A stretch of DNA of 64,000 nt. Origin: Candidatus Chlorobium masyuteum. GTDB lineage: Bacteria > Bacteroidota > Chlorobiia > Chlorobiales > Chlorobiaceae. Positions within the stretch are counted from its first letter, which is position 1. The number at the start of each line of letters is the position of its first letter. Location: positions 1 to 64,000 of the forward strand of contig NZ_JAAORA010000009.1 in the NCBI RefSeq assembly GCF_011601315.1. Direction: 5' to 3'. The notes beneath the pieces are model-generated. The model was not told the DNA's origin. It ran no database searches and worked only from the letters and a program-made list of their open reading frames with translations. The position numbers and the translations under genes were made by a program. Positions 17,258-26,516 of this stretch are shown piece after piece.

Positions 17258-18454
17258 TTATGAATTCAGGGCAAGATCGACGATATCGGTCATCGGCATG
17301 CTGCGGTCGTAGACGTGGATATCAAATCCCTCTTCCTGCAGCTTTTTGATGGCGGCAAGTCCCTGATTTTCATTCGGTCCGCCACGACGCACCCAGATTT
17401 TCACATTCTCAAGGTATCCTTTCGATTTGCTCTCACGGAACCCGTTGATGATACCGCTGAAGGTCGCCTTGACATCAGTGAAATTGGCAATTGCGCCGCC
17501 GACAATAATATGCTTGATATTCGGAAGTCTGCAGATAGTTTCAGTCAGAGCCTCTACTGCCCAGTCCGGCGGATCACCGGAGTATTCGGCATAATTGGCG
17601 ATTGTGCCTCCTCTTGCCACAACAGCGTCGGAATAGAAAACCGAAGCGCCGCCACCGGCTGTCAGGAGGGCAACATCACCACCGGGAACCTCGACCAGCT
17701 TTACCGAGCCCTTGATACGGGCATCGATATCCATGATCTGCTGCTCGGCTTCAGTAAAGGGCCTGCCAATTTCGGAAACCGGCTTGAAATCCCAGTCAGC
17801 ATGACGGAAGCGGGCATCCCAGTCAACGTTCATGACCGCATCAAGTGCTGCAAAGCGCATATCACTTTTGCGAATGACCAGCGGATTGATCTCGATTGAC
17901 TGCGAATCTTCATTATCAAAACAGAGAATAAGACGTGAAGCGATTTTAGCCACACGCTCGGCAACCTCTCCGGTAAAACCGGCCTGAAGGGCAACTTCAG
18001 TAATCTCTTCGATAGTCGGGTTCTCATCAAGGGGAATGAAAAGCCGCTTGACGGTATCCCAGTTATCTTCGATGTCCACGCCACCCTTGTTGGAAAGGAG
18101 CAGTTCTGCTCCGTCACGGTTACCCGCAATGGAGAGATAGTACTCTTCATCATGATCCAGCATTTCGGCAACAATGACCTGACGGATAACCGAAGTACCG
18201 ATTTCACGGCCAATCATCTCCTGTGCTGCTTCAAGGGCCTGTTCAAGATTGAGCCCAAGTTTTACGAGTCCAAGCTTGAACCTCCCGCCGATTGCTTCAT
18301 GAGCTTTAACAACGAGTTTTGATTCTCTCAGCCATTTATTAGCTTCCCCAAGTTGGGCAAGGCGGTTGGGGTCCATGATCACAACATAATTTGGCACAGG
18401 AATGCCCCATTTGTTGAATAGTTTCATGGCTGGCCCTTCAAGTATCTTAGCCAT
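17258..18454 (-). CDS. aclB: ATP-citrate lyase, small subunit
   Basis: The 398-residue partner of AclA, homologous to succinyl-CoA synthetase beta and the N-terminal part of eukaryotic ATP-citrate lyase. It has an ATP-grasp fold (MAKILEGPAMKLFNKWGIPVP at the start, EINPLVIRKSD near residue 205) and a glycine-rich ligase domain (LLTAGGGASVFYSDA, VVGGAIANFTDV). It binds ATP and supports phosphorylation of the AclA histidine. The first gene of the aclBA pair, it is divergent from lgt; the A/T-rich 132-bp gap (18455-18586) must hold both promoters. Confidence 0.96.
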   Translation of the reverse strand: MAKILEGPAMKLFNKWGIPVPNYVVIMDPNRLAQLGEANKWLRESKLVVKAHEAIGGRFKLGLVKLGLNLEQALEAAQEMIGREIGTSVIRQVIVAEMLDHDEEYYLSIAGNRDGAELLLSNKGGVDIEDNWDTVKRLFIPLDENPTIEEITEVALQAGFTGEVAERVAKIASRLILCFDNEDSQSIEINPLVIRKSDMRFAALDAVMNVDWDARFRHADWDFKPVSEIGRPFTEAEQQIMDIDARIKGSVKLVEVPGGDVALLTAGGGASVFYSDAVVARGGTIANYAEYSGDPPDWAVEALTETICRLPNIKHIIVGGAIANFTDVKATFSGIINGFRESKSKGYLENVKIWVRRGGPNENQGLAAIKKLQEEGFDIHVYDRSMPMTDIVDLALNS

Positions 18455-18586
18455 ACTTATCGGTATTTGTATGTTAATGGGTAGAAATACAGAAAATGCG
18501 CAAGATTAAAAGTTAACTATATTTTTTTTTCGATCCAATAGACCAGGCACTTTTTTTACCTGAAAATCATTGAAACATTCGGCTTT

Positions 18587-19444
18587 ATGAACAGTTTTGC
18601 ACTCTGGTGGCAGAATCTTCCGGCTCAGATGAACCCTGTGCTCTTCTCTCTCGGCAGTTTTGCCGTTCGCTGGTATGGCATGATGTATCTCATTGCCTTT
18701 GCAATAGTCTATCTGCTTACCCGTTATCGTCTTGAAAGCGAAAAACTTCCTTACGACCGAGCCTTTGTCGGCGATGCCCTCACCTGGGCCATGGGTGGTG
18801 TGGTTTTGGGTGGCAGACTGGGATATATTTTTTTCTACGGAATGGACTCCTTTCTCTCGGATCCGCTCGGCACCGTAATCCCGTGGATCCCTGCACCCGG
18901 AGGATGCCGATTTACGGGCGTCACCGGAATGTCCTATCATGGAGGTGTTATCGGGGTTGTTCTTGCCCTCCTTCTTTTCAGTCGTTCACAGAAAACCGGT
19001 TTTTTCAAAACCTTTGACCTGTTTATACCTGCTGTACCTCTCGGCTATACCTTCGGGCGCCTCGGCAACTTTATCAACGGTGAACTCTACGGACGGGTAA
19101 CTGATGCCGCAGTGGGGATGTATTTTCCACTGGCACCAACCTATGAGCTGCGCCATCCATCCCAGCTCTATGAAGCATTTTTTGAAGGCATCGTACTGTT
19201 TATCATACTCTGGCTGCTTCGAAAAAAATCTCCGTTCCCGGGATTTCTTTCGGCCATCTATCTTTTCGGATATGGATTTTTCCGGTTTTTTATCGAATAC
19301 TTCCGGGAGCCGGATGCACAGCTCGGCTTTGTACTCTTTAATTTTTCCATGGGACAGGTACTCTGCTTTATCATGATGATTGCCGGTATCACCATCTGGC
19401 TTGTCCAAAGAGGGGCAGCACTCCGTTCAGCGGGGCGTCAGTAA
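18587..19444 (+). CDS. lgt: Phosphatidylglycerol-prolipoprotein diacylglyceryl transferase
   Basis: Inner-membrane enzyme that transfers diacylglycerol from phosphatidylglycerol to the lipobox cysteine of prolipoproteins, the first step of lipoprotein maturation. The 285-residue chain has about seven hydrophobic segments and the Lgt signature GRLGNFINGELYGR. SYHGGVIG matches the conserved His-Gly-Gly region, and YGxxRFxxEYFREPD-type residues occur near the C-terminus. Its last 18 bp overlap the end of the convergent fetB-like gene. Several lipoproteins in this window (PstS-like, short MFP) would be its clients. Confidence 0.96.
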   Translation: MNSFALWWQNLPAQMNPVLFSLGSFAVRWYGMMYLIAFAIVYLLTRYRLESEKLPYDRAFVGDALTWAMGGVVLGGRLGYIFFYGMDSFLSDPLGTVIPWIPAPGGCRFTGVTGMSYHGGVIGVVLALLLFSRSQKTGFFKTFDLFIPAVPLGYTFGRLGNFINGELYGRVTDAAVGMYFPLAPTYELRHPSQLYEAFFEGIVLFIILWLLRKKSPFPGFLSAIYLFGYGFFRFFIEYFREPDAQLGFVLFNFSMGQVLCFIMMIAGITIWLVQRGAALRSAGRQ

Positions 19445-20212
19445 GACCTCTTCCCCGCTTCCGAAACAGCGGCGCCGGACAATGAGCATCACGACGACGG
19501 AGGTAACCGCTGTTGAGCCCACCAGCATCAGCATGACAACAATCTGGTAGCGGATGGCAATAAGCGGGTCGGTTCCCGCCAGGATCTGGCCCGACATCAT
19601 TCCGGGAATAAAAACAAGTCCTACCCCCATCATGGCATTGATGGATGGAATCATGCCTGCCCGGATCGCCTTTCTGAAAATATCATCGCTTGCTTCACGG
19701 TAATTCGCTCCAAGAGTGAGCTTCATCTCAACAAGCTCTCTCTCTACACGAAGATCCCTGAACAGCCGCTCAAGAGCAATGGCCAGCGCTGACATGGAGT
19801 TTCCGATCACCATCCCTCCGGCAGGAATAAAATACCTGGGATCCCACCATGGGGTTATGCCGACAATCAGCCCCGAAACAAACAGAGCTGTCGCAAAATA
19901 ACTGATAAGCATGGTCAGAAATGTCGGGATAATATAGGCGATCTGCTTCTCCTTCACCCGGCCCTTCACAATAAACAATGCAGAGACAACCATAACCAGA
20001 AACACCGAAACCACCAACCACAGGCTGGAGGATTTCAGGATAAACGTCAACACATAGCCCATCAGAAAGAGCTGCGAAAAGGTACGGATGGTGCCTATGG
20101 TGATATCGCGGTTCAAACCGAGATGATAGATGAAAGAACTTGCCTGGGCTATCAATATAAAGAGCAGTGCCAGAAGCAGTTGAGCAGTCGAAATGTCAAT
20201 AATCCGGTTCAT
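19427..20212 (-). CDS. FetB-like ABC transporter permease (UPF0014 family)
   Basis: A 261-residue polytopic membrane protein of the FetB/YbbM family; E. coli FetAB is an iron exporter that helps against oxidative stress. Seven hydrophobic stretches are apparent. Family features include GTIRTFSQLFLMGYVL, IPAGGMVIGNSM near the centre, the charged cytoplasmic ERELVEMKLTLGA, and FIPGMMSGQILAGTDPL. The ATG overlaps the stop of the ATPase gene by 4 bp, giving translational coupling. The substrate (iron or another metal) is inferred only from the family. Confidence 0.88.
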   Translation of the reverse strand: MNRIIDISTAQLLLALLFILIAQASSFIYHLGLNRDITIGTIRTFSQLFLMGYVLTFILKSSSLWLVVSVFLVMVVSALFIVKGRVKEKQIAYIIPTFLTMLISYFATALFVSGLIVGITPWWDPRYFIPAGGMVIGNSMSALAIALERLFRDLRVERELVEMKLTLGANYREASDDIFRKAIRAGMIPSINAMMGVGLVFIPGMMSGQILAGTDPLIAIRYQIVVMLMLVGSTAVTSVVVMLIVRRRCFGSGEEVLLTPR

Positions 20213-20880
20213 GGCAGTAAATGGAGACGGCGTTGATCAAGCATGTAGTTCAGCGGTTGCACTTTTTCCGGCTTGTAGTCAGTGTGGGTGACCGTTATCA
20301 TGGTTTTCCCCTCTTTAACATTCAGATGCTCCATAATGGAAAAGACCATTGAGGCGCTCTCCCGGTCAAGTGCGGAGGTCGGCTCATCAAGCAGCAGAAG
20401 AAGCGGATCCTGCAACAGGGATCTCATAATCGCCAGACGCTGTTTCTGCCCGACAGAAAGTTTCAGTGCTGATTGATCGGGAGTTACCTCTGCGAGATAG
20501 AACTTCCGGAGCATTGCTCTCAGCTCATCACGGCGGGGAGGGGATTTGGATGCGTTCGCTGCAAACGAAAAGGGCAAAAGCAGGTTCTCCTCGACTGAAG
20601 CGTCAACCATCTGCGGAATCTGGGCGACATAGCTGATTATGCTCCGGAGCTTTGCCGGAGCAACGGAACCGATATCGCTCCCCTGAAACAGAATATTGCC
20701 TCCATTTGGACGGTTCAATCGACAGATAAGACGCAGCAGTGTCGATTTTCCTGATCCGGAAGCCCCCTTGACCAGAATAAAATCGCCAGCCTGAACCGTG
20801 AGGTCAAGAGACTCAAAAACAGGAGATTGAGAGCCCTCATAACCAAAAGAGAGGTTCCTGATTTCAAGCAGTGGTTTCAT
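20209..20880 (-). CDS. FetA-like ABC transporter ATP-binding protein
   Basis: A 223-residue ATPase that should energise the adjacent permease. It shows Walker A GASGSGKST (about residues 40-48), the Q-loop region YVAQIPQ, the signature LSVGQKQR, Walker B LLLLLDEPTSALD and the switch histidine in VTHTD. It is the first gene of the pair and overlaps the permease gene by 4 bp. No substrate-binding protein is encoded next to it, consistent with export. Confidence 0.9.
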   Translation of the reverse strand: MKPLLEIRNLSFGYEGSQSPVFESLDLTVQAGDFILVKGASGSGKSTLLRLICRLNRPNGGNILFQGSDIGSVAPAKLRSIISYVAQIPQMVDASVEENLLLPFSFAANASKSPPRRDELRAMLRKFYLAEVTPDQSALKLSVGQKQRLAIMRSLLQDPLLLLLDEPTSALDRESASMVFSIMEHLNVKEGKTMITVTHTDYKPEKVQPLNYMLDQRRLHLLP

Positions 20881-20933
20881 TGTTGCTGTTGGAAATCTGC
20901 AATTTGGCTGGATAGATGCTCCCCTTTCCTGAA

Positions 20934-21584
20934 TTATGCAACGGCATCCGCCGGTTTACGCAAAAAGATGTATCCGGTGAGTGCAATAAGCAGAGCTGAT
21001 ACCGCCCAGATGATGAGACCGAACCGCGAACCGCCGTCGATCATACTGATGATGCCGAAAAGGAAAAAGATGACCGATGCCCCGATTTTAATAGTTTTTT
21101 CCGGAAGCCTTGTTCCGAGCATTTTTCCTGCTATGATGGCGAGACCATCGGAAATAACCATCCCTATCGTAGAGCCGATCCAGACAGGAATAAATGGATT
21201 CGTGGAAGCGAGTGTAATGGTGGAGAGCATGGTTTTGTCACCGAGCTCCGCCATGAAAAATGTAGAGAACACCAGCCAGAATGGGTTAATACCCGTTTTA
21301 CAGCTCTTCTCATCATCATCGAGCGTGTCCCCTTTAAGGGTCCAGAAGCCGAATACGATAAAAGCAATTCCGGCAACAAATTTAATCCAGTCAACCGGCA
21401 GACTCCCGCCAATAAACCAGCCGATTCCAGCGGAAAACACATGAATGGCAAGAGTCGCCCAGAAAATACCCCAGAGCACCACACCGGTGTTATAGCATGT
21501 TGCAAGGGTCAGGGCAACAAGCTGGGTTTTATCGCCAAGCTCGGCCAGAAAGATCATAACAAGCGAAAGCCAGAATGCATCCAT
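20934..21584 (-). CDS. GDT1/TMEM165-family cation exporter (UPF0016)
   Basis: A 216-residue, six-helix membrane protein made of two homologous halves, each with the family motif ELGDKT (residues 15-20 and again near 115). Members move Mn2+ or Ca2+; in cyanobacteria and chloroplasts they handle manganese. A central charged loop ([12 protein letters not shown]) separates the halves. It lies 53 bp upstream of the FetAB-like genes on the same strand, so the three could form a metal-export unit. Substrate identity is inferred from the family only. Confidence 0.92.
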   Translation of the reverse strand: MDAFWLSLVMIFLAELGDKTQLVALTLATCYNTGVVLWGIFWATLAIHVFSAGIGWFIGGSLPVDWIKFVAGIAFIVFGFWTLKGDTLDDDEKSCKTGINPFWLVFSTFFMAELGDKTMLSTITLASTNPFIPVWIGSTIGMVISDGLAIIAGKMLGTRLPEKTIKIGASVIFFLFGIISMIDGGSRFGLIIWAVSALLIALTGYIFLRKPADAVA

Positions 21585-21882
21585 TTGAACTATACTCTAT
21601 ACTATCGGTTATCGGTTACACACACAACGCTTCCACACCAGACAATGCTGTTGTGCTCTCTGTCTAAAAGAAAAAACAAGTATAGGGCAATCCGTGAGGA
21701 ACTACAAGTTTTAAGAGCGCTCCCCGAATTTTCATACCATTATTTCCTGATGCTCCCCTTGCCTGATATTGGACAAACGGATAAATTCAGCTGAATATGT
21801 TGTCTTCGCAATGAATTATCCGGAAATTATCCGGAAACACTCTGCTAAACCGCATAGTCATCAACCCCTTTCAGTCAACGAT

Positions 21883-22518
21883 ATGCCAGAAATAAGAACA
21901 GCATTGGAGAGCGATATTGCGGCATGCACAACACTGCTTGGGCTCCTCTTCAGCCAGGAGAAAGAGTTTGCGCCCGACAGCGAAGTGCAGTCGAGAGGGC
22001 TCGCCATGATCATTGAAAATCCCGGCACGGGCCGGATATTTGTCTGTGAAATTGATGGAGAGATTCAGGCTATGGTACTGCTGCTGTTTACCATCAGCAC
22101 CTTTCTCGGCAAAAAAGTCGCACTCCTTGAGGATATGATTGTTGCCCCGGCATGGCGCACAAGGGGCATCGGCTCCCTTCTCGTCGAACATGCTATCGGG
22201 TTTGCCCAAAAGGAGGGATTCGGGCGCATTACGCTGCTGACCGACAGCGATAACGAACAGGCGCAACAATTCTACCAATCAAAAGGGTTTTCCCGGTCAG
22301 AAATGGTCGTATTCAGAAAAGTGCTTGAGGGTGAAACATCCATAAAGTCAGGTGAAACTGATACGTGGATGTGCCGGGAGTGCGGCTGGCTCTATGATCC
22401 GAAAGAGGGCGACAGTGAAAACAACATCAAAAAAGGAACCACCTTTGAACGGCTCCCTTCCGATTGGTGCTGCCCTGTCTGTTTTGCCTCCAAATCGGAT
22501 TTTGATCTGTTTTTATGA
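21883..22518 (+). CDS. GNAT acetyltransferase fused to a C-terminal rubredoxin domain
   Basis: About 155 residues form a GNAT fold: an N-terminal IRTALESDIAACTTLL strand-helix, LLEDMIVAPAWRTRGIGSLL with the acetyl-CoA loop R-T-R-G-I-G, and AQQFYQSKGF. The last about 52 residues are a full rubredoxin: CRECGWLYDP, then SDWCCPVC, giving four iron-ligand cysteines in two Cys-x-x-Cys pairs. An upstream TTG (21769) and an ATG (21811) are also in frame; ATG 21883 is chosen because GNAT domains normally start with this strand. Its stop overlaps the next gene by 4 bp. The substrate of the acetyltransferase is unknown. Confidence 0.88.
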   Translation: MPEIRTALESDIAACTTLLGLLFSQEKEFAPDSEVQSRGLAMIIENPGTGRIFVCEIDGEIQAMVLLLFTISTFLGKKVALLEDMIVAPAWRTRGIGSLLVEHAIGFAQKEGFGRITLLTDSDNEQAQQFYQSKGFSRSEMVVFRKVLEGETSIKSGETDTWMCRECGWLYDPKEGDSENNIKKGTTFERLPSDWCCPVCFASKSDFDLFL

Positions 22519-23582
22519 ATGCCCCTGCTCGGTCGCACGGGAAATTCCATCACATTCCGACCACAATAATTACCGGATTCCTTGGTGCAGGAAAAACAAC
22601 CGCAATTAGCCATCTGCTCAATCACAAACCTGCCAAAGAGCGCTGGGCAGTGCTTGTCAATGAGTTCGGCCAGGTCGGCGTTGATGCCTCCCTTCTCTCC
22701 CCCCGGAGTGAGGTTTCCATCCGGGAAATTTCCGGCGGGTGTCTCTGCTGTACGGCAGGGGCCTCTTTTGAAGCCGCACTGAATCGCCTTATCCGTGACA
22801 CCAGCCCCCAAAGAATACTCATTGAACCAACAGGGATAGGTCACCCGCTGAAAATCATCCGCACTCTTTCCTCCGGCTACTTCCAGGACGTGCTTGACCT
22901 GAAAGCAACCATCTGTCTTGTTGATGCCCGCAAACTTGGTGACGTACGCTACCGAGAACACCCCTCGTTCCAGGATCAGGTCAACCTTGCCGATCTGCTG
23001 ATTGCAAGCAAGGCTGACTGTTACACCGCACCTGACCGGACGGCATTCCTGAATCTCGCCGCAGCCGCTCAACCGCCAAAAGCAGTGGTCTCTGAAATCT
23101 CGTTCGGCCAACTCGATCCCCTTCTGCTCGATTACCCGCGAAATGGCTCCCGTTCAGCCGATTTCCCCGATGCCCATACCAGAAAAAACGAACCGTCAGG
23201 CTCATCCTTCAGCCAAAACACCGGGCCGACAGAAGCTGAACCGGTTCGACCTGACTCATGGACTCTTCATAAAAGTTCGGGATCGGGCTATTCGAGCGGC
23301 AGCTGGTTGATCGGTACCGGTTACCGTTTCCGCCAAACCGCCCTTGCCACCCTCCTCAACACCCTTCCTTTTGAACGCGTTAAAGGGGTCATGCAGTGCC
23401 GGGACGGATGGATGAGCATCAATGGTGGTGAAGGTCAGTTCACTCTGTCATCCAGTGCTCCCCTCAACAGCTCCCGCTTTGAAATCATGGGCCCGGCACC
23501 ACTCTACTGCGATGAAATTGACCGCCAGCTTCGCAATACACTCTGCCTGAGAGGAGATGAAAGAAGAGATTTTGAATTCTGA
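22515..23582 (+). CDS. COG0523 (CobW/ZigA-like) metallochaperone GTPase
   Basis: A 355-residue G3E-family P-loop GTPase. It has P-loop GFLGAGKTT (residues 21-29), the metal-binding CxCC motif in EISGGCLCC (about 72-80), IEPTGIGHP in the switch region and SKAD where most relatives have NKxD. A CobW C-terminal domain (about 240-340) follows. Members deliver Zn, Co or Ni, or work in metal limitation. No histidine-rich tail is present. It is translationally coupled (ATGA) to the GNAT-rubredoxin gene, which suggests the two act together, possibly in metallation; that link is inference. Confidence 0.9.
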   Translation: MNAPARSHGKFHHIPTTIITGFLGAGKTTAISHLLNHKPAKERWAVLVNEFGQVGVDASLLSPRSEVSIREISGGCLCCTAGASFEAALNRLIRDTSPQRILIEPTGIGHPLKIIRTLSSGYFQDVLDLKATICLVDARKLGDVRYREHPSFQDQVNLADLLIASKADCYTAPDRTAFLNLAAAAQPPKAVVSEISFGQLDPLLLDYPRNGSRSADFPDAHTRKNEPSGSSFSQNTGPTEAEPVRPDSWTLHKSSGSGYSSGSWLIGTGYRFRQTALATLLNTLPFERVKGVMQCRDGWMSINGGEGQFTLSSSAPLNSSRFEIMGPAPLYCDEIDRQLRNTLCLRGDERRDFEF

Positions 23583-23639
23583 ATTTTGGATTGAAGAAAC
23601 GAAGAAAGGGATGTCCACGAATTACACGAATTTGCACAA

Positions 23640-23680
23640 AATTATGTAGGGGCAAACCTGCGTGTTTGCCCTGCTGAATA
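23640..23680. repeat. Intergenic palindromic repeat GGGCAAAC...GTTTGCCC
   Basis: The sequence GTAGGGGCAAACCTGCGTGT followed by TTGCCCTG forms an 8-bp inverted repeat (GGGCAAAC/GTTTGCCC). It resembles short palindromic intergenic repeats seen in many genomes. A second small hairpin (CCCTGAA/TTCAGGG, 23728-23746) follows just before the convergent permease gene ends. Confidence 0.45.
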
Positions 23681-23752
23681 GCGGGTAAAGGTTGCCAATA
23701 CTCTTCGTCGTTGTTAGTCCTTGCTGTCCCTGAAGTCCTTTCAGGGCACCCA

Positions 23753-25003
23753 TCAGTTGGTCTTAAGATCAAGCGAATGACTCGTCGCAATCATCGCAGC
23801 CTTGCGGGCAGGGTAGAGGCTTACGGCAATACAGAGCAGAATTGCGAATATGGAGACCGCTATAAAATCATTGAGCTGCATACTGACCGGATAGGCATCA
23901 ATGATAAAGGCACTTCTTGAGGGCAGTTTTACAATACCGAAAAGCTTCTGAAGAGTGCAGATGATCCAGGCAATGCATGCCCCGGCAGCAGTTCCGATCA
24001 CGCCGGTCATGGCGCCCTGAATAATAAATATTGCCATGAACTGCGGTTTTTCGAGCCCCAGACATCGAAGGTAGAAGAGCTCCCGCTGTTTGTCAATGGC
24101 GGTCATGGCAAGCGCTCCGGTCAGACTGAGTGAAGCCACAAGGATGATGAGCATCAGCACGCCGAAACTCACCCACTTTTCAAGCTTCATGACCGCAAAA
24201 ACAGAGCTGTATTTCTCATCAAGGCTCCTGATTCTGCCATTCATCTTAACGGGGCTGCGAGCCAGCCATGCCCTCAGGCCTCTGATAAACGCTTCGTTTG
24301 AAACCCCCTCCCCTGCCCTGATATCAACTCCTGAACAGAGTCCGTTGCCAAGCAGCAGAATTTTCTGTGCGAACCGCTCAGAGGTGAGCACATAGCGGTC
24401 ATCAAATATTTTCTGAAGGGAAAAAAGTGACGATACGGTGGCTTCAGGAATAGTGAGTACCGGCATCATATAGGGCTGCGAAAGTGATTCAAGCCCGAAA
24501 GAGATCAACTCCGGGCTGAAAATCTTCACCTGACTGAATGCATAGAGATCGGTACGGTAGGCCAGAAGCTCACCGACTGCAATCGTCTCACCGGAAAAGA
24601 ACGGGTTGGCGGCATGGGTCTGGCTTACAAGACGGCGATGTGCTTTATCACTGAGACCCTTGACGATCACCAGTTCACTTTTATCACGGGTTGCCATAAT
24701 GGCCTCTCCTTCTGCAAACCGTTCAGCAGATGCCACACCTTCAATTGCCCTTATGGAGTTGAGCAGTGAGTCAGAAACAGCAAAAGATCGTCCCTTGAGT
24801 GGAACAAGCTGCGCCGGACTGTCGATGGTAATAAAGAGATCACGGGCAAGTTTTTGAAATCCGTTCAGAACACTCATGACCACAAGCAGGGTGCTGACAC
24901 CGATGACAATACCGGCAAGGCTGATTGCCGAAATGACATTGATAATTCTGAACCGTTTGCGGGCAAAGCTGAAGCGTCGCGCTATCCATAGTCCTGTTTT
25001 CAT
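23753..25003 (-). CDS. LolC/LolE-type ABC transporter permease
   Basis: A 416-residue membrane protein of the MacB/FtsX fold. It has an N-terminal amphipathic start and TM1 (about 22-45, SAISLAGIVIGVSTLLVVMS), a periplasmic domain of about 220 residues, then three C-terminal TM segments (VSFGVLMLIILVASLSLTGAL and later). IARRFSFARKR at the start is typical of LolC/E proteins, which extract lipoproteins for outer-membrane sorting. A second homologous permease lies upstream at 25245-26516, so the pair may form a LolCE-like heterodimer. No LolD ATPase is encoded in this cluster and would have to come from elsewhere. Confidence 0.85.
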   Translation of the reverse strand: MKTGLWIARRFSFARKRFRIINVISAISLAGIVIGVSTLLVVMSVLNGFQKLARDLFITIDSPAQLVPLKGRSFAVSDSLLNSIRAIEGVASAERFAEGEAIMATRDKSELVIVKGLSDKAHRRLVSQTHAANPFFSGETIAVGELLAYRTDLYAFSQVKIFSPELISFGLESLSQPYMMPVLTIPEATVSSLFSLQKIFDDRYVLTSERFAQKILLLGNGLCSGVDIRAGEGVSNEAFIRGLRAWLARSPVKMNGRIRSLDEKYSSVFAVMKLEKWVSFGVLMLIILVASLSLTGALAMTAIDKQRELFYLRCLGLEKPQFMAIFIIQGAMTGVIGTAAGACIAWIICTLQKLFGIVKLPSRSAFIIDAYPVSMQLNDFIAVSIFAILLCIAVSLYPARKAAMIATSHSLDLKTN

Positions 25004-25022
25004 ACAAGCAACAATAACATTA

Positions 25023-25165
25023 GGGCACCATTATAAATTTATTCCGCGATTCGATTGCTTCGTTGGCCGGTGCTCAAAATCCTCATGTACTCTCTTGTAC
25101 ACTCCGGTTTCTGTGCTCCAGCTGCCTCGCTCTCAAACTGCTCACGACAATTTATAGCGGTGCCC
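25023..25165 (+). mobile_element. MITE-like element, copy 1
   Basis: A 143-bp non-coding element bounded by inverted repeats (left GGGCACCATTATAAATT, right arm reading GGGCACCGCTATAAATT on the other strand). Its left interior has TCCGCGATTCGATTGCTTCG. It sits between the two LolC/E-like permease genes. Further copies lie at 27808, 51677 and 53273. No target duplication is evident here. Confidence 0.75.
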
Positions 25166-25244
25166 GTTTGCATAAGAAAATCGGGCATTTTGCCTGTAAA
25201 GCTCCGAAGGGATAACTTATCGGCAACAAATAAACAGCGATCCA

Positions 25245-26516
25245 TCAGGTGCTCAGGGCTGTGCCCGGCTTCAATGACGCCGCAATCCGGGCAGGAATAA
25301 AGGCAAAGAGAAGCGTCAGTATCATGACCGCAATGGAGACCGCCGCATAATCAAAAGGATCAATCAGGAGAGGAACATACTTGATAAAATAGCTTTTCTC
25401 CGGAAGGGTGATGAGATGAAAGCGGAGCTCGAAAAGCGAAAGGGAGAGCGCAAGGATATTGCCTGCCGCAATCCCGGACAGCGCAATGAGAAAGGCCTGT
25501 GACATAAAGAGACGGCTGATTTTGGCAGGTTCGAGGCCAAGAGCACTGAGCATCCCTATCTCCCTTGTTTTTTCAATAATCAGAACAAGCAGGGTGGAGA
25601 TGATGTTGAAAACCGCCACGATGGTGATGGTGACAATCAGCATCGGCATGATGTTTTTCTGGAGCTTCAGCCATTCAAAGAGATTTGAGTATCTCTGAAA
25701 TACCGTATAGCCGTAAAACGGGAGTCCGAGCGTGGCAACTATCTCCTTTACCGTATCGGGGAGTTTTTTAAAATGCTCTACATTGGCATCATAACCGCTG
25801 ATCATCAACGGATTGAAGCGCGACTGCATCTGCTTCAGATCGGTAATGAGCACAAAATCATCAAAACCCTCCTGGAGGCCCGTATCGTAAATACCCCGTA
25901 TAACGCCAATTTCCAGGTCAAGTGATGAGAGCAGGTCAACAACGCTTTTGTTACCCGCAATAAGCCTGGCCCCTGTCGAGTCACGGCCAAGGCCGACCAG
26001 CATAACTTTCTGACCGACACTGAGGCCAAGATGTTCAGCCAGCGGCTCACCTGCATAGAGCTCTATTGCCTCACTTTCAGCCGTCATAACAGGGCTTCCC
26101 TCCTTGAGAAAGCGGGTCAGAAAGATCGTTCGCTGCTCAGGAGTGACACCCTTTACAACGACCGGCTTGCTTCCGTAGGTATCGCCGGTGCTGCCTCTCC
26201 GGCTCCTGAGTACAAAACTTTTTTCAAGAAAGGGTGCGGCAGATGTCACATCGGGGTGTTGGGTGATACGCAGAAGATCCTGGCGCCGCTCCTGAAAAAG
26301 ACGGTCATCGGGATATCGGATCTGCATATGGGCGCTAAAACTGATCAGTTTCTGCTCAACACTGCCGGCAAAGCCCTTGACAATGGAGAGGGTAAGAATC
26401 AGGGCTGCCGTTCCAACCGCAATACCGATCACCGCGATCATGATGATAAAGGTCGGTCTGGAAGCTGAACGCTGTTTGAAGGCAAACCTTCTTGCAATAT
26501 AGAGCTGCGGCTTCAT
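25245..26516 (-). CDS. LolC/LolE-type ABC transporter permease (second)
   Basis: A 423-residue homologue of the permease at 23753-25003. The start PQLYIARRFAFKQR is followed by TM1 (FIIMIAVIGIAVGTAALILT), a large periplasmic domain and three TM segments near the C-terminus (MLIVTITIVAVFNIISTLLVL; AFLIALSGIAAGNILALSL; VSIAVMILTLLFAF). EIGMLSALGLEPAKISRLF is the cytoplasmic coupling loop of FtsX-family permeases. Its ATG overlaps the stop of the diguanylate cyclase gene by 4 bp. Lipoprotein trafficking is the likely role; a general MacB-like exporter is the alternative. Confidence 0.87.
   Translation of the reverse strand: MKPQLYIARRFAFKQRSASRPTFIIMIAVIGIAVGTAALILTLSIVKGFAGSVEQKLISFSAHMQIRYPDDRLFQERRQDLLRITQHPDVTSAAPFLEKSFVLRSRRGSTGDTYGSKPVVVKGVTPEQRTIFLTRFLKEGSPVMTAESEAIELYAGEPLAEHLGLSVGQKVMLVGLGRDSTGARLIAGNKSVVDLLSSLDLEIGVIRGIYDTGLQEGFDDFVLITDLKQMQSRFNPLMISGYDANVEHFKKLPDTVKEIVATLGLPFYGYTVFQRYSNLFEWLKLQKNIMPMLIVTITIVAVFNIISTLLVLIIEKTREIGMLSALGLEPAKISRLFMSQAFLIALSGIAAGNILALSLSLFELRFHLITLPEKSYFIKYVPLLIDPFDYAAVSIAVMILTLLFAFIPARIAASLKPGTALST

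Noticed and set aside
25023-25165. MITE-like repeats considered as small RNA or riboswitch elements
   Set aside because: Copies occur in both orientations, at gene starts and at gene ends, with terminal inverted repeats and variable centres, which fits mobile elements better.
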